Shown piece by piece: positions 14,244 through 22,650 of a DNA stretch of 64,000 nt. How positions within the stretch are numbered: position 1 is the stretch's first letter; each line of letters starts with the position of its first letter. The notes below the pieces were generated by a model, which was given only the letters and a program-made list of their open reading frames with translations, made no database searches and was not told the DNA's origin. The DNA is taken from positions 45,534 to 109,533 of the forward strand of contig NZ_QUCM01000008.1 of NCBI RefSeq assembly GCF_003473545.1. Direction: 5' to 3'. Made by a program: the position numbers and the translations under genes. This DNA is from Clostridium sp. AM22-11AC (GTDB lineage: Bacteria > Bacillota > Clostridia > Lachnospirales > Lachnospiraceae).

Positions 14244-15291
14244 GCCAGCCTCCCCCATACATATCATGCTGCACTTCCTGTTGATAAAAATGATTTATCG
14301 TAGTGGGTGCATTATAAAGTGCCGTAACCATATATGCCTTGATATTTGTGATTTTAGTGGTGGTATTTTGCATACAGCCAATCACATATTCCAAATGGCT
14401 GCTTTCCAGTTTCAAAAACCTTGATTTCACAAGCTCATACGGATATTCTTCTCCTGCTACCCTGATTGTTGGATGCTTCACGCAGACTACCTCACAGATT
14501 ACCTGGAACAGTTCATCGTAAAGCTCTCTCTTTCCATAACCATCATACTGCATATGGTGATCGTAACTGATATTTTCTTTGATTAGCTCTATGTATGTCT
14601 GGACATCATCCATCACATCCATCGTATCCTTTTTCCTTGAATCAGATTGAATGATAGGATTGATATAACTCTCCTCAGTATAGTTTAAATCAGTCTGATT
14701 ATAGTTAGTATAATTAGGGTTCGATTCTCCGACTTCTTGAGGTTCGATTTCCGGACTTCCAGAGGTCTGTTTTTCCGACTTCTTGAAGTTCGATTTTCCG
14801 ACTTCTTGAAGTTCGATTTCCGGACTTCTTGGAGTTCGATTTTCCGACTTCTTGAAGTCTGATTTTCCGACTTCTGTGATTTTATCAGTGTTTCTAGACT
14901 TTTTTTCATCTACATTTTCTGCCAGTGAAGCAAAGTTCTTCACATATATGATGTCCGGTTTGCCCAATCCTCTACGCACTTTCTCTACCAGCCCAATTCC
15001 CTTAACAGAATCCAGCTCTGCAAGAACCTTAACCGCCTTTTCCTTTCCACACCCCAAATCTTCCATAATACTGTCTATGGTGTATATGATATATGCCCGA
15101 TTGTCCTCATCAAACCACTCATTTTTTATAGATAAGGACATACGATCAAGCATCAGACCGTATAAAAGTTTTGCATCACTGGATAATTTCTTAAATCTTT
15201 CATCCTTGATCAGCAGGCGGGGAACACGATAGAATGAGAACTGTTCTGCTTCTATTCCATAATAATAATCCAGTTGTAATATTTCACTCAT
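14224..15291 (-). CDS. repA: RepA_N-family replication initiator
   Basis: This 355-aa initiator has an N-terminal RepA_N domain (FYRVPRLLIKDERFKKLSSD, AKLLYGLMLDRMSLSIKNEW, IMEDLGCGKEKAVKVLAELD; residues about 18-110). A linker of about 60 residues is built of 23-residue repeats (EVGKSDFKKSENRTPRSPEI..., EVGKSNFKKSEKQTSGSPEI...). A C-terminal helical domain carries EYPYELVKSRFLKLESSHLEYVI, typical of ICE RepA proteins. The linker is encoded by seven 23-bp tandem repeats, which may be the replication origin. GGAGGAG precedes the ATG. The gene follows parA-parB in one transcript. Confidence 0.92.
   Translation of the reverse strand: MSEILQLDYYYGIEAEQFSFYRVPRLLIKDERFKKLSSDAKLLYGLMLDRMSLSIKNEWFDEDNRAYIIYTIDSIMEDLGCGKEKAVKVLAELDSVKGIGLVEKVRRGLGKPDIIYVKNFASLAENVDEKKSRNTDKITEVGKSDFKKSENRTPRSPEIELQEVGKSNFKKSEKQTSGSPEIEPQEVGESNPNYTNYNQTDLNYTEESYINPIIQSDSRKKDTMDVMDDVQTYIELIKENISYDHHMQYDGYGKRELYDELFQVICEVVCVKHPTIRVAGEEYPYELVKSRFLKLESSHLEYVIGCMQNTTTKITNIKAYMVTALYNAPTTINHFYQQEVQHDMYGGGWHEKGIV
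14720..14880. repeat. Seven tandem 23-bp repeats (iteron-like) inside repA
   Basis: Seven head-to-tail units of exactly 23 bp fill 161 bp with no spacers. The consensus on the plus strand is TTCGATTTTCCGACTTCTTG followed by A(A/G)G. Variants differ at a few positions. Because 23 is not a multiple of three, the encoded protein repeat is 23 residues long (three DNA units). In RepA_N plasmids the origin is known to lie inside the rep gene. Confidence 0.85.
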
Positions 15292-15307
15292 TCCCGGCTC
15301 CTCCTTT

Positions 15308-16192
15308 CTACTGTGTGCTCTTCCAATTCTCCAATAACTGATAAATAATATTCTCTATTTGCTCCCTGCTGTATGTCGCAGGAAAATAATTGTTAATGCG
15401 CTCTGTTTTTATGACAACCTTTCGCTCCACGGTTTTCTCTTTTTCCAACATCATGCGAACCATCGGAAAGGTAAGTTCCCCTTTTTTGTCACTTTCCTTG
15501 AGCATGGCACTCTGCTGAGTTGTGATAACAACATTTGTTTCCTGTATTGCAACCAAAACCCATTGCTGTGCATCCTCTGATAAAAATGATAAGTCAACCG
15601 CCTGCATGATACCGATTTTCTTTGCATCCACCATATCGAGTAGCGAATCCGACAGGCGTGAAATCCATATATATCTCTGAACCGTCTTTGCACTCTCTCC
15701 TGCCGCTTCTCCCAGTTCTCCAAGCGTAAGTCCGCCTTCCTTACTTCCCTGATGCTTCATTGCATCGTATTTCATTCTGTATGCCTTTGCTTTCTCACTC
15801 GGAAGAATATCCTCCCGCTGAATATTGGAATCTACCATGATAATCGTAGCTTCGTCATCCGTATAATCACGGATGAACATCGGCATTGTAGTAAGTCCGA
15901 CAAGCTCACAGGCGTGTCTCCTGCGATGTCCGGCAATAATCTCATAACCGCCATCTTTCATTGGTCTGGCAATGCCTGGCATCAACACTCCATGCTCCCT
16001 GACGCTTTCTACCGTTTCCTGCATCTTTTCATCATCCAGTACCTTAAACGGGTGTCCTTTGAACTCATGCAGTTCTGACAATGCGATTTCCTGTACCTGC
16101 TCTGTTCCTGTCTGTGGCTGCTCCGTTCCAAATAAATCATCAAAACTGTTCAACTTTACCTTTGCGGCACTTCCTGTCTTACTCATTGCCAA
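15308..16192 (-). CDS. parB: ParB/Spo0J-family partition protein
   Basis: This 294-aa protein has the ParB nuclease/CTP-binding domain (IALSELHEFKGHPFKVLDDE, GVLMPGIARPMKDGGYEIIA, GHRRRHACELVGLTTMP; about 40-125). A helix-turn-helix region follows (LTLGELGEAAGESAKTVQRY, about 175-195), with a C-terminal dimerisation part. The GHRRRHA motif is the CTPase signature. The start lies 14 bases inside the end of parA. It should bind a parS-like site on the excised ICE and stabilise it during replication. Confidence 0.92.
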   Translation of the reverse strand: MAMSKTGSAAKVKLNSFDDLFGTEQPQTGTEQVQEIALSELHEFKGHPFKVLDDEKMQETVESVREHGVLMPGIARPMKDGGYEIIAGHRRRHACELVGLTTMPMFIRDYTDDEATIIMVDSNIQREDILPSEKAKAYRMKYDAMKHQGSKEGGLTLGELGEAAGESAKTVQRYIWISRLSDSLLDMVDAKKIGIMQAVDLSFLSEDAQQWVLVAIQETNVVITTQQSAMLKESDKKGELTFPMVRMMLEKEKTVERKVVIKTERINNYFPATYSREQIENIIYQLLENWKSTQ

Positions 16193-16961
16193 GCACCTCC
16201 TCCGTCAGTGATTGGTAGGCACTTGCTACCTTGCCATTCGGATCGTGCTTATAAATGCTCACACCTTCCGCAGAAATCTCCGCAGCTCTTACCGACATTG
16301 GAATACTGTTTTCAAATATCCGCACTCTACTTCCATAATTTTCAATCAGCAGATTGCTGATGTCTCTGGCATAATTGGTACGATTATCAACCATTGTAAG
16401 CAAAATTCCCTCAATCTCCAGTTTCGGATTGATCTGTCTCTTTACTTTTCCAATAGTTTTAATCAGCTGTTCCAGACCTTTTACCGGCAGATACGCTGCC
16501 TGTACCGGAATCAAGATACTGTCCGCACTGGTAAAAGCATTTATCGTAATCATGCCGAGTGATGGCATACAGTCAATTAGAATGTAATCATAGCGGTCTT
16601 TCTGCTGTTCTATGTAGGTACGAAGCACCGTCTCCCTGCTCATAACATTCACAAGCGAGGTTTCCAAACCGGAAAGCTCAATATTTCCCGGCATGAAATC
16701 CACACCTTCCTCATGTCTTAAAATGCCGTACTCCGGTTTTATTTCCTCATCATTGATAATGGATGCCATAATGGTTGCAAGTGTAATTTCCAGTCTATCC
16801 GGCTCCTGAATACCAAGACTTGCCGTAAGGCTACCCTGTGCATCTGCATCTATCAGCAAAACTCTCTTTCCCTGTTTTGCCAGTCCGATTCCTAAATTGC
16901 TTGTTGTGGTGGTCTTTCCAACTCCACCCTTCTGATTTGCGATTGCTATAACTTTACACAT
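16179..16961 (-). CDS. parA: ParA-family partition ATPase
   Basis: This is a 260-aa deviant-Walker ATPase. KGGVGKTTTTSNLGIGLAKQ (about 10-30) gives Walker A with the signature lysine. VLLIDADAQGSLT is the A' motif and YDYILIDCMPSLGMITINAF is Walker B. It should act with ParB to partition or stabilise the circular ICE form. The upstream DUF3970 gene ends 23 bases before the ATG, and AAGGAG precedes it, so DUF6075-DUF3970-parA-parB-repA form one operon. Confidence 0.95.
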   Translation of the reverse strand: MCKVIAIANQKGGVGKTTTTSNLGIGLAKQGKRVLLIDADAQGSLTASLGIQEPDRLEITLATIMASIINDEEIKPEYGILRHEEGVDFMPGNIELSGLETSLVNVMSRETVLRTYIEQQKDRYDYILIDCMPSLGMITINAFTSADSILIPVQAAYLPVKGLEQLIKTIGKVKRQINPKLEIEGILLTMVDNRTNYARDISNLLIENYGSRVRIFENSIPMSVRAAEISAEGVSIYKHDPNGKVASAYQSLTEEVLGNE

Positions 16962-16984
16962 GATAAAATTCTCCTTATTCTCTA

Positions 16985-17161
16985 CTATTGATTTTTCACA
17001 TTGCTTTTCTGTACTTCCGCATAAGCTCTGTAATATTTGTTTGTTCCTTTGTTGCTATAAAGCTCTGATATTTCCAATACCTCAATTTTGGGATGACGCT
17101 GTAAAATTTTCTGAAACCATACAATGTCATTCTTTGTTCCCATCAGTCTGACTTTTAACAT
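16985..17161 (-). CDS. DUF3970 family small protein
   Basis: This 58-aa protein reads MLKVRLMGTKNDIVWFQKIL and then QRHPKIEVLEISELYSNKGT and NKYYRAYAEVQKSNVKNQ. The strand-helix-strand pattern and SELYSNKGTNKYYRAY match DUF3970 as I remember it. Its ATG overlaps the TAA of the upstream DUF6075 gene by one base (TAATG). Function unknown; it is common beside parA in Tn1549-like ICEs. Confidence 0.75.
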   Translation of the reverse strand: MLKVRLMGTKNDIVWFQKILQRHPKIEVLEISELYSNKGTNKYYRAYAEVQKSNVKNQ

Positions 17162-17634
17162 TAGTCTGCTCCTCCAAATAAGGCATACAGTTCCCGGTTA
17201 TAAGTCGCATACTCCGGATAGCGGATCTGTATCGCCTGCCAAAAGAAAGGTGCATAGGCACAGCAGAACAAGTCCTCCACTGTATACTGCCTGCACTCGT
17301 TTACCTGTTCCTCTGTTTTTGTGTAATCATCTACACTCGGTGTGCCGTTGCAATACAGATTAAATGCCATTCGCACCACCTTCATACTGCCACTGGTCTG
17401 CCAGCCTTCATGCAGACACTCTGTTTTTACACATCCTGTTTTAAAATCATAGATGCTATTGATATTTCTTCTCGTATCATCACTGATACCAAGACAATAG
17501 CAAAGTGCCTTGTGGTACACATCCTGATAGCGTACCTCTTTTAATTTTTCATAGTAGAATTTTTCATGTGCTTCGCTGATAAAATTGATTGTCTGTTTCT
17601 TATTGTTTTCTGCTCCTAACGCTGTGTTGTTCAT
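17161..17634 (-). CDS. DUF6075 family protein
   Basis: This 157-aa protein contains FISEAHEKFYYEKLKEVRYQ, DVYHKALCYCLGISDDTRRN and the region GWQTSGSMKVVRMAFNLYCN, recognisable as DUF6075. It is soluble, rich in Tyr and Cys, and of unknown function. AAGGAGG lies 7 bases before the ATG. It is the first gene of the ICE parA operon. Its 5' leader carries two alternative hairpins (17672-17719) that could regulate the whole operon. Confidence 0.8.
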   Translation of the reverse strand: MNNTALGAENNKKQTINFISEAHEKFYYEKLKEVRYQDVYHKALCYCLGISDDTRRNINSIYDFKTGCVKTECLHEGWQTSGSMKVVRMAFNLYCNGTPSVDDYTKTEEQVNECRQYTVEDLFCCAYAPFFWQAIQIRYPEYATYNRELYALFGGAD

Positions 17635-17671
17635 AGTGAACCTCCTTTAAAAAATTTTTATTTTGCATATA

Positions 17672-17719
17672 AAAAAGGACTAAGTCCTTTTTAAGCCATA
17701 GCTTTAAGGATTTAGTCCT
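17672..17719 (-). promoter_or_regulatory. Attenuator-like alternative hairpins upstream of the ICE parA operon
   Basis: A terminator-like stem (AAAAAGGACT at 17672-17681 with AGTCCTTTTT at 17683-17692) competes with a second pairing (AGGACTAA at 17676-17683 with TTAGTCCT at 17712-17719). Only one can form at a time. On the minus strand the first ends in six T, directly before the DUF6075 ribosome site. Confidence 0.5.
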
Positions 17720-17734
17720 AATCGAGAGATATAA

Positions 17735-17761
17735 GAAAGGGAAGCATTGCGCTTCCCTTTC
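17735..17761 (-). terminator. Intrinsic terminator near the ICE end
   Basis: GAAAGGGAAGC (17735-17745) and GCTTCCCTTTC (17751-17761) form a perfect 11-bp stem with a 5-base loop. It follows the stop codon (17765) of the orphan fragment and shields the parA operon from chromosomal read-through. Confidence 0.75.
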
Positions 17762-17764
17762 GAG

Positions 17765-17896
17765 TTATATATAGATTTTGCAAACAATATCTTTAAATCG
17801 GTTCGCTTTCGTGTACTCAGCATGATATTTCATGTACTCATTCACATCATCCCTTGTAACAATCAGCGTTGTGAAGTAAAAATATTTACGCTCTTC
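17765..17896 (-). pseudogene. Orphan C-terminal coding fragment at the ICE/chromosome junction
   Basis: In a frame shifted from the ECF gene, the minus strand encodes RKVEERKYFYFTTLIVTRDD and then VNEYMKYHAEYTKANRFKDI ending in VCKIYI and a stop at 17765. The composition looks protein-like, a terminator follows directly, and no start codon or ribosome site precedes it. It appears to be the 3' end of a gene whose 5' part was lost at the junction. The family is not recognised. Confidence 0.45.
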
Positions 17897-18360
17897 TACT
17901 TTCCTGCATTGGCAATCGCTGCCTGGGTTGCTGCAAATACAGCATCACCCCACACGTTACCAGTAGTGCCGCCCCAGAACAGAACATTCAACGGAGTTGA
18001 AATAGCTACAGCCACAAAACCTGCCACACAGGCGGTGATGATAGCCTTCGGGAAGGACTTCATAAAGCCCAGACGTGCCATGATTCCTGCCGCCGCGCCA
18101 ATACCAAGACTGGTCAGTGCATAAATCAACGTAATATTATCACCTGCGGAAAATCCGTAGATCAGGTTATTAGCTGCTCCGCAGATTGCTCCGATAATGG
18201 GACCACCCAGGCATCCACCGATACAGGTTCCAATGGAATCCAGCCACAACGGAAGCTTTAACACGCTGGCAAACAGCTTTCCAAGATAGTTAATACCGAT
18301 GCAGGCCGGAATCAATACGATCACTGCCACATCAAATTTAGTTTTGAATAAATTCTTCAT
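17896..18360 (-). CDS. ECF transporter S component, C-terminally truncated
   Basis: This 154-aa membrane protein begins MKNLFKTKFDVAVIVLIPAC (AAAGGA before the ATG at 18360). It carries LWLDSIGTCIGGCLGGPIIG, AICGAANNLIYGFSAGDNIT, a third and fourth hydrophobic stretch, and WGGTTGNVWGDAVFAATQAA, followed abruptly by IANAGK. S components of this type usually continue 35-45 residues with a further helix; that length is from memory. The end coincides with the ICE boundary, so the gene was probably interrupted by insertion. It lies 58 bp after a nucleoside phosphorylase gene, which suggests nucleoside or base uptake. Confidence 0.8.
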   Translation of the reverse strand: MKNLFKTKFDVAVIVLIPACIGINYLGKLFASVLKLPLWLDSIGTCIGGCLGGPIIGAICGAANNLIYGFSAGDNITLIYALTSLGIGAAAGIMARLGFMKSFPKAIITACVAGFVAVAISTPLNVLFWGGTTGNVWGDAVFAATQAAIANAGK

Positions 18361-18418
18361 AACATACATCCTTTCCCATTTGATCGCTCCAGTTTCAGAA
18401 GCTGTATTTTTTGCTGCA

Positions 18419-19153
18419 TTACTGTCTTGTTAACGCTGCAAACGCTGTCAAGATCTCATATTCCTCGCCCTGGGCAGTCAATGTCTCACCATCCACGTAT
18501 CGTCCGATGTTTTCAGCTACATTGCCCTTGCAGGCTGCCACTACATTTAAAATAGATGCTGTCCTCATACCACGTATCCTGCCAACCACAAAAAGTGCCG
18601 CAGTTTCCATGTCAAACGCCAGCACGCCTTTCTTTGCCCATTCCTCATAAATAACCGGATTGTCATCCCGGTACAAGCAGTCATGACTTCTGGCAATGCC
18701 GGTATGGAACCGGCAGCCGGCCTCCTTTGCGCTCTCCTCACAGGCGGTAAGCAGCCTGTGGTCTGCAACAGCCGGATAACTAAGTGGCGCGTATCCAAGT
18801 GAAGTTCCTTCATCACGTACAGCGGCTTCTACCATAACCAGATCTCCGACTCTGACCTCCGGCTGCAGCGCACCGCAGCTTCCGATCCGCACAGCCGCTT
18901 CTACACCGATCTTTTGCAGTTCTTCCACAGCAATTGCCATAGACGGACCACCCATTCCGGTGGACATGACCAGAACCGGCACACCATTCCAGAAACCGCT
19001 GTAGCTTTTATACTCCCGGTTGAAGGTTAAGAGCTTTGCATCTTTTAAATAACCTGCTGCCCGCTCTGCCCGGGCCGGATCTCCCGGCAGCACTGCATAC
19101 CGGATTCCCAGATTCTCCGGAAGCTGGATATGCGGCATTTTATTTTCTCCCAT
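18419..19153 (-). CDS. Nucleoside phosphorylase (uridine/purine type, PNP/UDP family)
   Basis: This 244-aa enzyme contains YAVLPGDPARAERAAGYLKD, VLVMSTGMGGPSMAIAVEEL, VRIGSCGALQPEVRVGDLVM and AFDMETAALFVVGRIRGMRT, the phosphate- and nucleoside-binding motifs of the NP-I hexameric family. It cleaves a nucleoside with phosphate into base and (deoxy)ribose-1-phosphate. The FDMETAA motif suits uridine phosphorylase-type binding, but the exact substrate is not certain. The ATG at 19153 was chosen for the AAGGAG 8 bases upstream. It forms an operon with the downstream ECF S component for salvage. Confidence 0.88.
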   Translation of the reverse strand: MGENKMPHIQLPENLGIRYAVLPGDPARAERAAGYLKDAKLLTFNREYKSYSGFWNGVPVLVMSTGMGGPSMAIAVEELQKIGVEAAVRIGSCGALQPEVRVGDLVMVEAAVRDEGTSLGYAPLSYPAVADHRLLTACEESAKEAGCRFHTGIARSHDCLYRDDNPVIYEEWAKKGVLAFDMETAALFVVGRIRGMRTASILNVVAACKGNVAENIGRYVDGETLTAQGEEYEILTAFAALTRQ

Positions 19154-19363
19154 TTCACAATCTCCTTCCCAACTGTATGACACTTTGTACCTTGTATATC
19201 TGCCACCAGATTTTTTCATGTTGTTCCTTCTAAATCAGGAAAATGTACACCCATTTATGAATTTAACAACAATTTACGATAAAGATAACATTATCCTTAC
19301 ACAAAGTCAATGAAATGAGCCAATTCAGAGTCTTATTGTTAATAAATTAACATATTGTTTTGC

Positions 19364-19392
19364 TTGTAAAATTTTAAGTGTAAAACTATACT
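19364..19392 (+). promoter_or_regulatory. Promoter of the isochorismatase-family gene
   Basis: TTGTAA (19364-19369) and TATACT (19387-19392) are separated by 17 bp and lie 40 bp before the ATG. The rest of 19154-19363 is AT-rich with no coding frame and must also hold the divergent promoter of the nucleoside phosphorylase operon. Confidence 0.65.
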
Positions 19393-19431
19393 GAAAATAC
19401 ATTAATACTGTTCTCCCGGAGGATTTTCAGA

Positions 19432-20034
19432 ATGGAACAAAACAATTCATCAGACCTGCTGTTAGTCATTGACATGCAGAATGTTTATACAAAAGGACAG
19501 GAATGGGCCTGTAAAGGCATTGAACATGCATCTGCCTCCATCCTCCGTCTATTAAACAGTCAAAAAACAAAGCAGGTCATCTTTACCCAATATCTGGCTA
19601 CAGAACACCCGGACGGTGTCTGGAAAGAATATAATAAAGTTAATGCGGCTGTAAACTCTGATCCATGGCTCAATGAAATGATGCCGGAATTCCTTCCATG
19701 GGTAAAAACATACCCGGTATTCACCAAAAGTGTCTATTCCTCCTTTGCCATCCCCGAGGTTGTAAAAGCCGCAAAAAAAGCCCGGCATCTTGTCATCTCC
19801 GGCGTAGTAGCAGAATGCTGCGTACTCTCTACTGTGCTTTCTGCCATTGACGCCGGCTGTAAAGTCATTTACCTGACCGATGCCGTAGCCGGACTCAGTG
19901 AAGTTTCCCGCAAAGAAACCGAAAACATTATCTCTTACTTTGCTCCGCTCCACACAGTACTCATGACTACAGAAGAATACCTGCTCTCTGATACTCCTAA
20001 GTCACACCTCTGCTATAAAGTTTCCGGTCATTAA
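19432..20034 (+). CDS. Isochorismatase-family cysteine hydrolase
   Basis: This 200-aa protein of the nicotinamidase/isochorismatase fold shows the full triad: Asp in LLLVIDMQNVYTKG (residue about 14), Lys in VFTKSVYSSF (about 99) and Cys in VISGVVAECCVLSTVLSAID (about 130-131). Members hydrolyse amide or enol-ether substrates such as nicotinamide or isochorismate; the substrate here cannot be told. It is cytoplasmic and monocistronic, with its own promoter and terminator. CGGAGGA lies 9 bases before the ATG. Confidence 0.9.
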   Translation: MEQNNSSDLLLVIDMQNVYTKGQEWACKGIEHASASILRLLNSQKTKQVIFTQYLATEHPDGVWKEYNKVNAAVNSDPWLNEMMPEFLPWVKTYPVFTKSVYSSFAIPEVVKAAKKARHLVISGVVAECCVLSTVLSAIDAGCKVIYLTDAVAGLSEVSRKETENIISYFAPLHTVLMTTEEYLLSDTPKSHLCYKVSGH

Positions 20035-20050
20035 ATCCGAATCTAAAAAA

Positions 20051-20081
20051 AGACAGGTTCCTTGTGGGCCTGTCTCTTTTT
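20051..20081 (+). terminator. Rho-independent terminator after the cysteine hydrolase
   Basis: AGACAGG (20051-20057) pairs with CCTGTCT (20069-20075), followed by a T-run. It may also end the convergent histidine kinase transcript on the minus strand, where A7 precedes the stem. Confidence 0.85.
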
Positions 20082-20132
20082 AGGATCTTCCTTACATTTT
20101 CTATTTATTTTTTTACTATTTATGTTTTCTAT

Positions 20133-22643
20133 TTACGTTTCCGGTTTATGCTCCCGTTTTCCATTCTGGATCAGGATTTCCTCTTTTGCTGTTAAATTCT
20201 TGTCATTTTCTACCATTACATCCCAGTTATAGGGGGCACTTTCCAGCAGGTTCTCTCCCACAGGCATTTCCCCGGACATTTTCTCCCCGGACTGTTCTTC
20301 TGCCTGCTTCTCTTCCGCAGCCCGTTCCAGACGCATTTCCGCCCTGGTCTCCTGGCGCACTTGCGGGAAAATAACCTGAGCCTTGAACAGATCGCCGTCA
20401 ATGGTGATCACAAACTCACCTTTCTGCAGCTGGGTCAGGCTCCGGGCAATGGAAAGTCCTAATCCGCTGCCTTCTGTTGTCCGCGCCACATCTCCTCTGA
20501 CAAAACGTTCTGTCAGTTCATCCGGGCTGATATTTAACGGCTTTTCCGAAATATTTTTCATAGTGAAAATGGCTTTTCCATCTACAGAAGCCACATCCAC
20601 ATATACCCGGCTGCCTTCCTGGGCATATTTAAAAGCATTGGTATAAAGATTTTCCAGAACACGCCATAATCTGCGCCCATCTGCTCTAATAATGATCATA
20701 CCATCTGGGAAATCAGAGATGATCTTTAAATGGCGCTGTTCAAAACGCTCTTCAAATTCACCATTGGTCTGCTGTACCAGCTCCACCAAGTCAATATCTG
20801 CCATCTCCAGCTTCAGGTTTCCGGAACTTGCCTTGGAAGCTTCCACCAGATCTTCCGTCAGTGTTTTTAAACGCTGGGATTTCTGGTCCAAAACTTCCAG
20901 ATAGGAAGCGATCTTAGGATCCTGTATCTTCTGGCGTTTTAACAGATCCACATAGTTGATAATGGACGTAAGAGGCGTTTTAATATCATGGGACACATTG
21001 GTGATCAGATCCGCTTTCAGGCGTTCGCTCTTTACCTTCTCCTGAAGAGCCGTGTCCAAGCCGCTTCCAATGTTATTAATGTGGTCTCCCACTGTCCGCT
21101 CTTTTCCTGTCAGCTTTTTCGTATCCAGGCGGAAACCGGTATCGCCTTTTGCAATACAGGTGATCGCATTATTTAAAAGATCCTTCTGCTCCGCTTTCCT
21201 GAACAGCTTATGGAATACCCATCCATCCAGACCAACAAATAAAACAGCACATACATAAAAGAGAATACGGAAAGTCAGTTTCTCATCTATATAGGCAAAC
21301 AGGAATAAAATGCCCCACAGCATTACGCCATTGGCTCCTAAAAACAGAAGATAGCAAAGTCCGATCCCGGCTACAAAACTGGCTTTTGCAATATAATCCT
21401 TAGAAGCCTTTACTACCTTTTTTGCAATACTCTTTTTCCACAGGGTATCTGCCTTGTATCTTCTTAAAAGACTGAAACCGCATAGAATACTGCACCCGTA
21501 GATGATCACATATTTCAGCAGTTTACTCCAGTATGCCAGGTGTTCTTCGGAGGCAAATAAGCCGATCACCATCATCCCCAGTCTTTTACAGAAGTACAAG
21601 ATCACAGCTGTCACCACCGCCCACAAAAGGACACAGGTTTCTGTATAGATCCTGTCGATGGGGAAAAGACGGATCTTGCCATCTGCTCCATCTTCATGGC
21701 CGGATAAAAGGACCAATGTTACCAGTGTAGCAAAAAATCCTGCAATTCCTACGATCACACCGCCCATTCCCATGATAAACGTGGATCTGGCACTTTTATA
21801 TTCCCCGGCTTCCTCTGCATAATTATCAGAATAAGGATAGGTAGTATCCACAGAGACCACCATATAATTCTGGTCATTGTCAAAGGGATTCCATGTTTCC
21901 AGAAGAGAAGCCGCATTGTCCGGGATCGTTGCAAGATTGCTTTCCATACGAATGGTATTTCCGGGAATGAACAGATATTTTCCAAATCCCCGCAGCTCAT
22001 CTAAAGACATAGAAGGAACATTGGTATAAACCACTTCTCTTCCATCATTGCTTTTATAGAGGATACGGAAACGGACATTTGTGTTATTGCTGATGAAATT
22101 ATAATAAATGGTATAATATTTTCCCAACCGGTCCAGGATGTCCAGTGCCATTTCCTCTTTGGTCATCCTGGTCTCCAGGCCATCAACATCTGCCAGGTCC
22201 GTTTTTGCGGATTTATACTCTACCGTTATCTCCATGTCATCATCATCCATGGCCATAGGAGATCCCTGTACTGTAAAATCTTCTCCCAGATAATATCCCC
22301 GGATCTTGGCATAGCGGACAATCTGATCCAGTGTCATATCCTCATCTACACCGGGACCGTCTATAATACGCACAATGGGTTTGTGCATATCCAGGACACC
22401 ATTGGTCTCAAACATATCCTTATATCCGATATAGGTAAAAATATTACTGATATCTATGCCAAGCTGGGAACAGAAGGCATCTGAGTCTTCATAAGTCTCA
22501 TCATAGATCCAGCGGATCCCTTTTCCATATCCGCCGTTTAAGTACATGGCGCTGATCCCTGCCAGTGTGATAACAAGAAATATCACATGAAACACTGACA
22601 GAAGCACCTTCCATTTTCTCAGACCAAACGCTCTTTTTTCCAT
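20133..22643 (-). CDS. Membrane sensor histidine kinase with large extracytoplasmic domain
   Basis: This 836-aa kinase starts with a membrane helix (about 13-33), followed by an extracytoplasmic domain of about 250 residues, then six or so membrane helices (about 290-490). After a HAMP-like linker comes the phosphoacceptor H-box NVSHDIKTPLTSIINYVDLL. The ATPase has an N-box (LWRVLENLYTNAFKYAQ) and G-box (GSGLGLSIARSLTQLQKGEF). A hydrophilic, Glu-rich tail of about 75 residues is unusual. It is 7 bp downstream of its response regulator and close to an NlpC/P60 lipoprotein, so a cell-envelope signal is plausible but unproven. Confidence 0.92.
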   Translation of the reverse strand: MEKRAFGLRKWKVLLSVFHVIFLVITLAGISAMYLNGGYGKGIRWIYDETYEDSDAFCSQLGIDISNIFTYIGYKDMFETNGVLDMHKPIVRIIDGPGVDEDMTLDQIVRYAKIRGYYLGEDFTVQGSPMAMDDDDMEITVEYKSAKTDLADVDGLETRMTKEEMALDILDRLGKYYTIYYNFISNNTNVRFRILYKSNDGREVVYTNVPSMSLDELRGFGKYLFIPGNTIRMESNLATIPDNAASLLETWNPFDNDQNYMVVSVDTTYPYSDNYAEEAGEYKSARSTFIMGMGGVIVGIAGFFATLVTLVLLSGHEDGADGKIRLFPIDRIYTETCVLLWAVVTAVILYFCKRLGMMVIGLFASEEHLAYWSKLLKYVIIYGCSILCGFSLLRRYKADTLWKKSIAKKVVKASKDYIAKASFVAGIGLCYLLFLGANGVMLWGILFLFAYIDEKLTFRILFYVCAVLFVGLDGWVFHKLFRKAEQKDLLNNAITCIAKGDTGFRLDTKKLTGKERTVGDHINNIGSGLDTALQEKVKSERLKADLITNVSHDIKTPLTSIINYVDLLKRQKIQDPKIASYLEVLDQKSQRLKTLTEDLVEASKASSGNLKLEMADIDLVELVQQTNGEFEERFEQRHLKIISDFPDGMIIIRADGRRLWRVLENLYTNAFKYAQEGSRVYVDVASVDGKAIFTMKNISEKPLNISPDELTERFVRGDVARTTEGSGLGLSIARSLTQLQKGEFVITIDGDLFKAQVIFPQVRQETRAEMRLERAAEEKQAEEQSGEKMSGEMPVGENLLESAPYNWDVMVENDKNLTAKEEILIQNGKREHKPET

Positions 22644-22650
22644 AGGCCAC

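Noticed and set aside
14720..14880. Possible CRISPR array
   Set aside because: The 23-bp units are directly tandem without spacers and lie inside the repA coding frame. No cas genes are near.
17765..17896. Orphan frame as a complete small gene
   Set aside because: No ATG, GTG or TTG with a ribosome site opens it before the ECF gene; it fits better as a 3' fragment.
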